The notes beneath the pieces were generated by a model that was given only the letters and a program-made list of their open reading frames with translations, made no database searches and had not been told where the DNA came from. Of a stretch of 52,869 nt of DNA, positions 25,058 to 33,151 are shown one piece after another. The translations under genes were made by a program, and so were the position numbers. The stretch's first letter is position 1; each line of letters begins with the position of its first letter. Source of the DNA: JAEDHM01 sp964368645 (lineage in GTDB: Bacteria > Bacillota > Clostridia > Christensenellales > CAG-1252); assembly GCA_964368645.1 (NCBI GenBank), contig CAYJBY010000021.1, positions 1 to 52,869 of the forward strand. The letters run 5' to 3'.

Positions 25058-25455
25058 TTTTTAAGGGCGGCGGCACCGCCGTTCTCGCCGCTCCATACTG
25101 ACTTTTACACAAACTTTCCTGCTGTTTTTACGGATTCACTGCGGACTTTTTCGACCTAATTTCCGACTGGTTTTTGCCGAACCATTAGCTAAAGCCCGTA
25201 ACGAAATCCCTAGCACCCATACGGACGGACATACGGATTCACTACAAACTTCCCCGACATACACTCCGACTGACTGGTTAATGACTTTTGTGCAGACTCA
25301 CATACTTATTCACTGCGGACTTTTTCGACCTAATCTCCCACTGATTTCCCCATCGACTTCCACCGAGAAAAAGCCGCGAAAGTGCGTGAGAACGGAGCTT
25401 GAAAAATCCACCTCGGCGGAAATCCGAAATACGTTTTTATTTTTGGGCTTTTGTA
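25058..25455. other. non-coding stretch with a direct repeat
   Basis: A 40-bp direct repeat, TTCACTGCGGACTTTTTCGA plus about 20 more bases, lies near 25133-25172 and 25308-25347. A weaker third copy (TTCACTACAAACTTCCCCGAC) lies between them. The open frame across 25281-25550 has no ribosome binding site and runs through the lplA promoter. No gene is supported. Confidence 0.6.
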
Positions 25456-25484
25456 TTGAAATCGGACGGCGGATATGCTATATT
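25456..25484 (+). promoter_or_regulatory. promoter for lplA-lpdA
   Basis: TTGAAA (25456-25461), a 17-bp spacer, TATATT (25479-25484). A perfect 8-bp hairpin, CGGTAGCT/AGCTACCG (25493-25511), follows directly at the predicted RNA 5' end. The leader runs about 160 nt. Confidence 0.75.
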
Positions 25485-25649
25485 ATTGTGGACGGTAGCT
25501 ACAAGCTACCGCAGAAAAGGGCAAAAATCACCATCAAAAACGACAATTAATATTATTTGAAAAGGACGGCAAGGCGCAGGTCAACGCCGTAACCCAGTGG
25601 CAATAACAGGACGCAACCGCGCGGCAACTCGCGCGAAGCAGGGGGTTTT

Positions 25650-26648
25650 GTGATAATCAGAGTAACAGATTCCGATACTTACAATCCGTACCTTAATATT
25701 GCGGCGGAAGCCGCGCTGTTTCGGGGCGCGACGGTGGGAATTACGGACGTAATGCTCTGGCAAAACGCCGATACCGTGGTAATCGGACGTAATCAGGACG
25801 CTTTCTCCGAGGTCAATCTGCCCCTACTGCGACAAGACGGAGGACTGCTTGCTCGGCGTTACACAGGCGGCGGAGCGGTTTTCCACGATTTGGGCAACCT
25901 GAATTACAGCTTTGTGACCGCGGCGCAGGACTACGAGCCTGCAACGCTTAACGGCATAATAACCGACGCGCTGGCGCGCCTTGGCATTAAGTCGGAGGTG
26001 GGCGGCCGCAACGATATTTTGACAGCGGAGAGAAAGGTGGGCGGCTGTGCTTACCGCAAGAGCGCAACGGCGGTTTTGCACCACGGCACGCTGTTGGTTG
26101 ACGCGGATTTTGCGAAAATGAGCAAATATCTGACGGTTAGCCCTCACAAGCTGGCGGCACGGGGCGTGGCTTCCGTGCGGTCGAGGGTGGTTAATCTTAG
26201 GGAGCTTAATCACGACGTCACGGTGAATACCTTAAAAAACGCCCTTATCGACAGGCTGAAGGAGTTGGCCGAGGTGACGATACTTCCCCCACTTAATAGC
26301 GCGGAGGTTAAGGAAGAGGCGGCGCGGCTTGCGTCCGAAAACTGGTTGCTTAACCGTGTTACGGACAAGGACGTATCGAGGAAAGACGGCGCGGCAGACA
26401 GACAGGATTTTCCCGAAAATGCGGCTTTCGGCGATACCGCAAAAAGCGTGACCGCGCGGTTTGACTGGGGTACGGTCACGGTGGAAACCCGTGTGCGTAA
26501 CGGCGTTATCACCCATATCGACGTTTTCACCGACAGCTTGGACGAAGAGCTTTCCGACAGGGTGCGCGACCTGCTGACAGGCGCGGCGATTGACGCTTTG
26601 CCCCCAACGGAGCGGCGCGAAATCAAGGATATATACGGTCTTATATAA
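25650..26648 (+). CDS. lplA: lipoate-protein ligase A
   Basis: It attaches free lipoate to lipoyl-carrier proteins in two steps through lipoyl-AMP. The 332 residues include the lipoate/ATP-binding block RRYTGGGAVFHDLGNLNYSF (69-88) and a downstream KVGGCAYRKS segment holding the catalytic Lys, plus the C-terminal accessory domain. The start is GTG at 25650 behind AGGGGG; no ATG with a better site exists nearby. lpdA follows after 9 bp, and gcvH, whose lysine is the target here, lies in the same cluster. The organism probably scavenges lipoate, as no lipA/lipB is seen in the window. Confidence 0.93.
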   Translation: MIIRVTDSDTYNPYLNIAAEAALFRGATVGITDVMLWQNADTVVIGRNQDAFSEVNLPLLRQDGGLLARRYTGGGAVFHDLGNLNYSFVTAAQDYEPATLNGIITDALARLGIKSEVGGRNDILTAERKVGGCAYRKSATAVLHHGTLLVDADFAKMSKYLTVSPHKLAARGVASVRSRVVNLRELNHDVTVNTLKNALIDRLKELAEVTILPPLNSAEVKEEAARLASENWLLNRVTDKDVSRKDGAADRQDFPENAAFGDTAKSVTARFDWGTVTVETRVRNGVITHIDVFTDSLDEELSDRVRDLLTGAAIDALPPTERREIKDIYGLI

Positions 26649-26657
26649 GGAGCGGTT

Positions 26658-28031
26658 ATGGATTATTTTCTTATCGTTATAGGCGGCGGACCTGCAGGCT
26701 ATACAGCGGCGATAGACGCGGCGCAAAGAGGTAAAAGCGTGGCGGTTATCGAGAGGGATAAGGTAGGCGGCACCTGTCTTAACAGGGGCTGTGTTCCCAC
26801 GAAATATCTCCTGCATAACGCGTTAAACTACGACAGACTGGTAAGCGGCGCAACCTCGGCAATAAAGCTTAAAGGCAAGGCGGAGCTGGACGAAACCGCT
26901 CTTTACGAGGGCAAGCAAGCCCTTACCGACAAGCTGGTTAAGGGTATCGAAACCCTGCTTGCCGCCAACCGCGCGGAGCTTATCCTAGCCGAAGCTACGA
27001 TAATCGACGACCATACGGTAAGCGCAGACGGCAGACTTTTAACCGCGGAAAACATACTGATAGCCACAGGCTCGTATCCTGTCAGGCTACCCATAGAGGG
27101 AATAGAACTGACCGTCAATTCGGACGAGGTTTTGCAGGCTCCCGTCAAGGGCGAGAGCGTGGCTGTAATCGGCGGCGGCGTAATCGGAGTGGAGTTTGCC
27201 ACCTTTTTGGCGGCGGCTGGCAAGAAGGTAACGGTAATCGAGGCAGAGGAACGGATACTTCCGATGTTCGATAAGGAAACCGCACTTCAAACCGCCTCGG
27301 TATTAAAGCGCAAAACCGCTCTTTTGACCGGTGCAAGGGTTCGGAAAATCGCCCGTAACGGCGACAAGCTGACGGTGGCTTATACCGACAAAAAGGGCGA
27401 AGGCGAGGTAATCGCGGACACCGTAATAGTGAGTATAGGCAGGACGGCGGCGGTTCGCGGATTCGGACTGGAAAACACGGCGGTAGGCATAGACAGACAC
27501 GGCATAGTAACGGACGCCAACGGCTACACAGGAGTTGCAGGCATCTACGCGGCAGGGGACGTGGCAGGCAAAATCGCTTTGGCTCACTACGCGGCGGCAA
27601 TGGCGCGTAACGCGGTGGCTGTAATGTGCGGCGAGGAGCCGTCTATCCGCTTGGATATTGTGCCGAGCTGTGTATATACCTCTCCCGAAATCGCGTCCGT
27701 CGGCTTAAAAGAAAGCGACCTTGAGGACGGCACCTACACCAAGGGCAAATACCTGTTGGGCGGCAATGCCAAAAGTCTGATAGAGGGCAGTGACCGCGGT
27801 TTTGTCAAAATCTTATTCGACGCGGAGAGCGGCAAACTGGTGGGAGCGCAGATATTCGGCGAGAGGGCAACCGACCTAATCGGGGAGCTTGCCTTGGCGA
27901 TAGACAAGGGCTGTACGGCAGAGGACATCAGTCGGGTAATCCACGCGCACCCTACGGTATATGAGGGAATAGCGGAAAGCGCGGAGGACAGCATAATGAA
28001 GGCGATACACGTTATGCCGCGCAGAAAATAA
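26658..28031 (+). CDS. lpdA: dihydrolipoyl dehydrogenase (L-protein, E3)
   Basis: An FAD enzyme that reoxidises dihydrolipoyl-GcvH with NAD+. The 457 residues contain the N-terminal FAD fold GGGPAG (9-14), the redox disulfide GGTCLNRGCVPTK (C40, C45), an NAD-binding GGGVIGVE motif, the second FAD motif GIYAAGDV and the C-terminal HAHPTVYE active-site His-Glu pair. AAGGAG precedes the ATG, 9 bp after lplA. No typical pyruvate or oxoglutarate dehydrogenase genes are near; the glycine-cleavage genes are, which identifies its partner. Confidence 0.94.
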   Translation: MDYFLIVIGGGPAGYTAAIDAAQRGKSVAVIERDKVGGTCLNRGCVPTKYLLHNALNYDRLVSGATSAIKLKGKAELDETALYEGKQALTDKLVKGIETLLAANRAELILAEATIIDDHTVSADGRLLTAENILIATGSYPVRLPIEGIELTVNSDEVLQAPVKGESVAVIGGGVIGVEFATFLAAAGKKVTVIEAEERILPMFDKETALQTASVLKRKTALLTGARVRKIARNGDKLTVAYTDKKGEGEVIADTVIVSIGRTAAVRGFGLENTAVGIDRHGIVTDANGYTGVAGIYAAGDVAGKIALAHYAAAMARNAVAVMCGEEPSIRLDIVPSCVYTSPEIASVGLKESDLEDGTYTKGKYLLGGNAKSLIEGSDRGFVKILFDAESGKLVGAQIFGERATDLIGELALAIDKGCTAEDISRVIHAHPTVYEGIAESAEDSIMKAIHVMPRRK

Positions 28032-28040
28032 ACAAGCCGC

Positions 28041-28385
28041 GAAAGTTACAGAAATATCGGATATATCGGGATAATTGCGGACGGGAATCGTAAAATGCGC
28101 ATAACCAAACAAGCCGTAACGCAACGCGGTTGACAGGCAAAGGACAAGCGCACAGAGGAAAGCTAGCAACGAAAAACAGAGCTTAAGCATATAGCGAAAA
28201 CTACAGAAATATCGGATAAATCGGAATAATTGCGGACGAAAATCTAAAATGCGCATAACCAAAAAGCCGTAACGCAATGCGGTTGACAGGCAAAGGATAA
28301 GCGCACAGAGGAAAGCTCGCAACGAAAAACAGTTATTAAGTACAGAGCGGAAACCGAAGAAATATCGGATAAATCCGCATAATTA
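28041..28385 (+). repeat. two ~150-bp direct repeats plus a partial third, upstream of gcvT
   Basis: Copies at about 28041-28195 and 28196-28345, and a 37-bp partial copy at 28349-28385. Each begins CAGAAATATCGGATA and includes ATGCGCATAACCAAA, AGCCGTAACGCAA, GGTTGACAGGCAAAGGA and GCGCACAGAGGAAAGCT. The 424-bp gap has no gene. See findings for the riboswitch question. Confidence 0.8.
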
Positions 28386-28455
28386 CATATAAGGCGCGTC
28401 AGCGCAAACAAACATCTAACGTAAAGCCCTTAAGGGCGCAGGAGGGATTATTAAT

Positions 28456-29532
28456 ATGGCAAAATGCACGGCATTGTACGACACACACGTGAAATACGGC
28501 GGAAAAATCGTAGATTTTGCAGGCTACGAGCTTCCCGTTCAGTACGCTAACGGTATCCTTTTCGAGCACAAAAAGGTAAGAGAAGAGGTGGGACTTTTTG
28601 ACGTTTCCCATATGGGCGAGCTGTATCTGTCAGGTGCGGACGCTTACGCCACAGTCAGTAGTCTGGTATCCTCCGACCTCTCCGCACTGGAGAACGGCAG
28701 GATAAAGTACGGACTTTTGACCAACGAAAAGGGCGGTATCGTGGACGACGTGCTGGTGCACAAGATAGCCGACGGCAAGTATTATATAGTTGTAAACGCG
28801 TCTAACGCGGACAAGGACGCGGAGTTTATCGCCGCGCGGATTAAGGGTGACACCCATTTCCAAAATTTATCCGATGAAATCTCGCAAATTGCGGTTCAAG
28901 GACCTAACTCAAAGGCTCTTATGACCGCCCTTATTTCCGAGGAGCTTTTACCGAAAAAGTATTACAGCTTCACAGGCAAACTCACCTTTGCAGGCGCGGA
29001 ATGTATGATTTCACGTACAGGCTACACGGGCGAGTTCGGTTACGAAATCTATATGGCTAACGCGGACGCGGCTAAGGTTTACGAGGCGTTAATGACGGCA
29101 GGCGAGCCTTACGGCGTTGCACCCTGCGGCTTGGGCGCGAGAGATACCCTGCGTATGGAAGCCTGTATGCCCCTATACGGACACGAATTAAACGACGACT
29201 TTTTCGCTAACGAGCTGGGCTTAGACGGTTTTGTGGATCTCAATAAGGAATTTACGGGTAGAGATGCCATTGCCGCACATACCCCTGCTTTTAAGCGCGT
29301 TGCCTTTAAGGTGACGGACAAGGGCATTGCAAGAGAGCATTTTGACGTGTACGACGCGGACGGCGGAAAGATAGGTTGGGTAACCTCGGGCACCTTTGCA
29401 CCCACGCTGGGCTTTGCCGCAGGTATGGCGAGAATCAAGGCGGATTACGACAGCGACGTATTCTTCGTTGACGCAAGAGGCAGACGTCTGGCGGCGGCGA
29501 TTATGCCGATACCCCTTTACAAACGCAAATAA
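28456..29532 (+). CDS. gcvT: glycine cleavage system aminomethyltransferase (T-protein)
   Basis: It transfers the methylene group from aminomethyl-lipoyl GcvH to tetrahydrofolate and releases ammonia. The 358 residues match the family length. Visible motifs are FDVSHMGEL, the folate-site region with QGPNS, SRTGYTGEFGYEIY, and GARDTLRMEACMPLYGHE. The ribosome binding site AGGAGG is 9 bp before the ATG. It is the first gene of gcvT-H-PA-PB. The long repeat-filled upstream gap suggests a transcript separate from lpdA, or regulation in the leader. Confidence 0.95.
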   Translation: MAKCTALYDTHVKYGGKIVDFAGYELPVQYANGILFEHKKVREEVGLFDVSHMGELYLSGADAYATVSSLVSSDLSALENGRIKYGLLTNEKGGIVDDVLVHKIADGKYYIVVNASNADKDAEFIAARIKGDTHFQNLSDEISQIAVQGPNSKALMTALISEELLPKKYYSFTGKLTFAGAECMISRTGYTGEFGYEIYMANADAAKVYEALMTAGEPYGVAPCGLGARDTLRMEACMPLYGHELNDDFFANELGLDGFVDLNKEFTGRDAIAAHTPAFKRVAFKVTDKGIAREHFDVYDADGGKIGWVTSGTFAPTLGFAAGMARIKADYDSDVFFVDARGRRLAAAIMPIPLYKRK

Positions 29533-29658
29533 TCCCCTTCGCTTAATGACGGCGAGGGAAATTGCAAAAACATAGTTATATAGGACAGAAACAAGCCGTT
29601 ATACAACGGCACACAATACAAAAAACAGCCGCGAAAGCGGCAATAATAGGAGGTTATT

Positions 29659-30021
29659 ATGAACATTCCCGTGGAACTGAGCTACACAAAAACTCACGAA
29701 TGGCTGGCTAAGGAAGGCAATCTGGCAATAATCGGCGTTACCGATTACGCGCAGAGCGAGCTGGGTGATTTGGTTTACATCAATCTTCCTCAAGTCGGGC
29801 AGGAAGTTACCGCAGGCGAGCAGCTTTGCGACGTGGAATCCGTTAAGGCGGTTTCCGACGTTATCAGTCCTGTGACAGGCGTAGTGGTAGAGGTCAACGA
29901 CGAGCTGGAAAGCTCTCCCGAAACCATCAATTCCGATCCTTACGGCGCTTGGATTTGCAAGGTTGAGTTCTCCGCCACCGAGGAGCTTTTGACCGCGGAC
30001 GAATACGCCGCACAGCTCTAA
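29659..30021 (+). CDS. gcvH: glycine cleavage system H-protein
   Basis: The 120-residue lipoyl carrier. The lipoylation site is K63 in DVESVKAVSD, with the expected GD..Y.NLP strand before it and the C-terminal Asp-Pro-Tyr-Gly-Ala-Trp block. AGGAGG precedes the ATG. It lies between gcvT (126-bp gap with a GCCGC/GCGGC hairpin at about 29628-29644) and gcvPA (9-bp gap). It is modified by LplA encoded upstream. Confidence 0.95.
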   Translation: MNIPVELSYTKTHEWLAKEGNLAIIGVTDYAQSELGDLVYINLPQVGQEVTAGEQLCDVESVKAVSDVISPVTGVVVEVNDELESSPETINSDPYGAWICKVEFSATEELLTADEYAAQL

Positions 30022-30030
30022 GGAGGAATT

Positions 30031-31326
30031 ATGGCGAAATACGTACCGCATACCGAAGAGGATATTGCGGAAATGCTGAAGACCGTGGGAGTTACTTCCC
30101 TTGACGGTCTTTATGCTTCCGTACCCGAGGGATTAAGGGCGGCAAAACTCAATCTCCCACAGGGCGTATCCGAAGAGGAAGCGTTGGAAAAGCTAACCGC
30201 TTTGAGCGACAAAAACAAGCGTTACGACCTGATTTTGCGCGGAGCAGGCGCGTATTCTCATTACATACCGCCGATGGTGACTTCTATCGTCAACCGCTCC
30301 GAGTTCGTTACCGCCTACACCCCCTATCAGGCGGAGCTTTCGCAGGGAATTTTGCAGTCCATTTTCGAGTACCAAACGATGATGGCAAATCTTACGGGTA
30401 TGGAAGTGTCTAACGCAGGCGTTTACGACGGAGCGACGGCGGCGGCAGAGGCTATCGGTATGTACCGCACTCCGAAAACGGACAAGGCGGCGATATTATC
30501 CACCGTTCGCCCTGACGTTTTGCGCGTAATCAAAACCTACCTAGAGGGTTACGGCGTCACCCCTGTGATCATCCCTGCCGAGGGTTGCTACAAGGGCGGC
30601 TATACGCTCCCCGAGGGCGTTTGCGCCGTGTATATGGAACAACCCAATTATTACGGAATTATCGAGGATATTGCGGCGGTCAAGAGTCTTGCCGCGGCAG
30701 GCGGAGCCAAGCTGGTAGTGGGGCTTAACCCCATAGCGGCGGCTTTGCTGAAAACCCCCGGTGAGTGCGGAGCAGACGCGGCGGTAGGCGAGGGACAGCC
30801 CTTAGGACTTCCTCTTAACTTCGGCGGACCTTATCTGGGCTTTATGACCACAACCGAAAAGGACGTGCGCAAGCTCCCCGGCAGAATCGTAGGCGAAACC
30901 ACGGACGCTGACGGCAATCGGGCTTTCGTCCTGACCTTACAGGCGAGAGAACAGCATATTCGCCGCGAAAAAGCGTTGAGCAATATATGCAGTAACGAGG
31001 CTTTGTGCGCTCTTACCTCTTCCGTGTATTTAACGGCAATGGGCAAAGACGGTTTGGAAGAGGTAGCCTCAACCTGTGCCGCCAACGCGCATTACCTTGC
31101 CGCCGAGCTGTGCAAGCAGGGCTTCGCGTTAAAGTATTCCGAGGAGTTTTTCCACGAGTTCGTAACGGTTAAGAAGGGCAAATCCGACGCGGTTCTCGCC
31201 GCTTTGGACGCCGCCGATATTTTAGGCGGCTTAAAGCTGTCCGACGACGAAATCCTCTGGTGCGCTACGGAAACCTCCGATAAGGAATCCCTAGACGCGG
31301 CGGTTAGTATCGCAGGGAGGGCGTAA
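30031..31326 (+). CDS. gcvPA: glycine dehydrogenase (decarboxylating) subunit 1
   Basis: The N-terminal half of the P-protein, as in bacteria with a split enzyme. The 431 residues start with YVPHTEEDIAEML and include RGAGAYSHYIP, PYQAELSQGIL, YDGATAAAEA and PGRIVGETTDADG, all family landmarks. It lacks the PLP lysine, which is on subunit 2. AGGAGG precedes the ATG, and the stop is followed after 1 bp by the gcvPB start. The alpha2beta2 complex decarboxylates glycine and passes aminomethyl to GcvH. Confidence 0.95.
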   Translation: MAKYVPHTEEDIAEMLKTVGVTSLDGLYASVPEGLRAAKLNLPQGVSEEEALEKLTALSDKNKRYDLILRGAGAYSHYIPPMVTSIVNRSEFVTAYTPYQAELSQGILQSIFEYQTMMANLTGMEVSNAGVYDGATAAAEAIGMYRTPKTDKAAILSTVRPDVLRVIKTYLEGYGVTPVIIPAEGCYKGGYTLPEGVCAVYMEQPNYYGIIEDIAAVKSLAAAGGAKLVVGLNPIAAALLKTPGECGADAAVGEGQPLGLPLNFGGPYLGFMTTTEKDVRKLPGRIVGETTDADGNRAFVLTLQAREQHIRREKALSNICSNEALCALTSSVYLTAMGKDGLEEVASTCAANAHYLAAELCKQGFALKYSEEFFHEFVTVKKGKSDAVLAALDAADILGGLKLSDDEILWCATETSDKESLDAAVSIAGRA

Positions 31327-31327
31327 T

Positions 31328-32755
31328 ATGAAACTGATATTTGAAAAATCCGTAAACGGTCGCCGTTGCGTTCAGCCGAAAAAAGGCTTGAGCTATCAAT
31401 TCGCAGAGGGCTTTCGCCGTGAAAAAGAGCTGATTTTGCCGCAGGTATCCGAAGTGGAAGCGGTAAGACATTATACCGAGCTTTCGCGCCGCGCATTCGG
31501 CGTGGATAACGGTTTTTACCCTCTCGGTTCCTGCACTATGAAGTACAACCCGAAAATCAACGAGGTCACTGCTTCCTTATCGGGCTTTACCTCGGCGCAC
31601 CCCCTAGCACCCCTTTCGGCGGTTCAGGGCACGCTGGAGCTGATGTACGATATGCAGGAAGCGTTGAAAACCATCACGGGTATGGACGGCATTACCCTAG
31701 AGCCTGCCGCAGGAGCCCACGGCGAGTACACGGGCTTAAAGCTGATTAAGGCGTATCACCGCTCTCGCGGCGACCTTGCCCGTACCAAAATCCTAGTTCC
31801 CGACCAAGCCCACGGCACCAATCCTGCCAGCGCGGTTATGGCAGGTTTTACGGTGGTTAATATCCCCAGCAGTAAGGAACACGGCGTAGATTTGCAGGCG
31901 TTAAAGGACGCCGCAGGAGCAGATACCGCCGCGCTGATGCTGACTAACCCCTCCACCCTCGGACTTTTTGAAAAGAACATCGAGGAAGTCACGCGCATAG
32001 TCCACGAGGCAGGCGGTCTTATGTACTACGACGGCGCGAACCTCAACGCCGTAATGGGCGTTGTCCGTCCGGGCGATATGGGCTTTGACGTGGTTCACCT
32101 TAATTTGCACAAAACCTTTTCCGCTCCTCACGGCGGCGGCGGTCCCGGAAGCGGACCTGTGGGCTGTAAGCAGGCGTTAAGCGGCTTTTTGCCTGCGCCG
32201 CAGGTGGTGAAAACCGCCGAGGGTTACGCCTTCGCGGAGCCTGTTGACACAATCGGCAAGGTAAAAGCGTTTTACGGCAATTTAGCGGTAATAATCAAGG
32301 CATACACTTACGTTACGGTACTGGGCGCAGAGGGCTTGAAGGAAGCCTCACAGCTAGCGGTTCTCAACGCCAACTACCTTTTGGCAAAGCTCAAGGCAAA
32401 GTACCCCTATGCTTACGACGGCTGTTGTATGCACGAGTTCGTACTCTCCCTTGACGAGCTGAAAAAGGAAACGGGAGTGTCCGCCCTTGACCTTGCTAAG
32501 TGCCTGATTGACAAGGGTATTCACCCCCCGACAATGTATTTCCCGATAATCGTTCACGAGGCGTTAATGTTCGAGCCTACCGAAACCGAAACCAAGGAAA
32601 CCCTAGACGAGGCGGCGGAAACCCTGCTTGCGTTGTATGACGAGGCTTTTTCCGCAGGAGAGGCTATGAAACACTCTCCGCAGCACGGACAAATCAAACG
32701 CCCCGACGAGGTAAAAGCGGCGCGTACCCCCGTCCTCATCTGGAAAAAGCGGTAG
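31328..32755 (+). CDS. gcvPB: glycine dehydrogenase (decarboxylating) subunit 2
   Basis: The PLP-binding half of the P-protein. The 475 residues contain LGSCTMKYNPK, the DQAHGTNPAS loop, and the cofactor lysine K262 in LNLHKTFSAPHGGGGPG. This is followed by GPVG and a C-terminal IHPPTMYFP segment. It begins 1 bp after gcvPA, so translational coupling is likely; GCAGGGAGGG provides the ribosome binding site. It is the last gene of the operon, ending before a repeat-like purine-rich spacer and the terminator at 33050. Confidence 0.95.
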   Translation: MKLIFEKSVNGRRCVQPKKGLSYQFAEGFRREKELILPQVSEVEAVRHYTELSRRAFGVDNGFYPLGSCTMKYNPKINEVTASLSGFTSAHPLAPLSAVQGTLELMYDMQEALKTITGMDGITLEPAAGAHGEYTGLKLIKAYHRSRGDLARTKILVPDQAHGTNPASAVMAGFTVVNIPSSKEHGVDLQALKDAAGADTAALMLTNPSTLGLFEKNIEEVTRIVHEAGGLMYYDGANLNAVMGVVRPGDMGFDVVHLNLHKTFSAPHGGGGPGSGPVGCKQALSGFLPAPQVVKTAEGYAFAEPVDTIGKVKAFYGNLAVIIKAYTYVTVLGAEGLKEASQLAVLNANYLLAKLKAKYPYAYDGCCMHEFVLSLDELKKETGVSALDLAKCLIDKGIHPPTMYFPIIVHEALMFEPTETETKETLDEAAETLLALYDEAFSAGEAMKHSPQHGQIKRPDEVKAARTPVLIWKKR

Positions 32756-33049
32756 TGCGGCAAAGAGGATAAACCTAAAGCGGATATTTGCCTTGGGGGA
32801 GTACCCCCACTCCTCTAAGCTGATATTCACTTCGCAAATCATAAAAAAAGCGAAAACCTACCGTAAAGCGGAAACGCACCGCAAAGCGAGTGCAACGCGA
32901 ACGCAGTAATTGCCGATGCGAAAGAACGAAAAACAGCAAGCGGCAGTACGAAAAGTATTTAAGCTCTAAGCGGATATTCGTTTCGCAGAGCAAAAACATA
33001 TCGCAAAGAAAAAAGAAATTGCAAAGCGAGCATAACGCAAAGCATAACA
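32756..33049. other. purine-rich intergenic spacer
   Basis: Many short words such as GCAAAGCG, AAGCGGAA and TTCGCA recur, including two related blocks (AAGCTGATATTCACTTCGCA and CTAAGCGGATATTCGTTTCGCA). The vocabulary resembles 22150-22260 and 28032-28400. No gene is seen. Confidence 0.5.
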
Positions 33050-33083
33050 AAAAACGGCTGAAGTATAATCCTCAGCCGTTTTT
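33050..33083. terminator. bidirectional terminator between gcvPB and the surface phosphoesterase
   Basis: AAAAACGGCTGA pairs with TCAGCCGTTTTT around AGTATAATCC. A and T runs flank both arms, suiting the convergent genes. Confidence 0.9.
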
Positions 33084-33151
33084 CTTTATTTCGGGCGGAA
33101 GCTCCGTCCGTGAGTTAAATAGCAAAAGCTAAATCGCTTTACCGAAAGCGG

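Noticed and set aside
25281..25550. 89-residue reading frame upstream of lplA
   Set aside because: It spans a direct repeat and the lplA promoter and has no ribosome binding site.
28041..28345. Annotating a glycine riboswitch as a feature
   Set aside because: Position and tandem layout fit, but the conserved closing helix and core GAAGGAGCAA are not present. Kept only as a finding to test.
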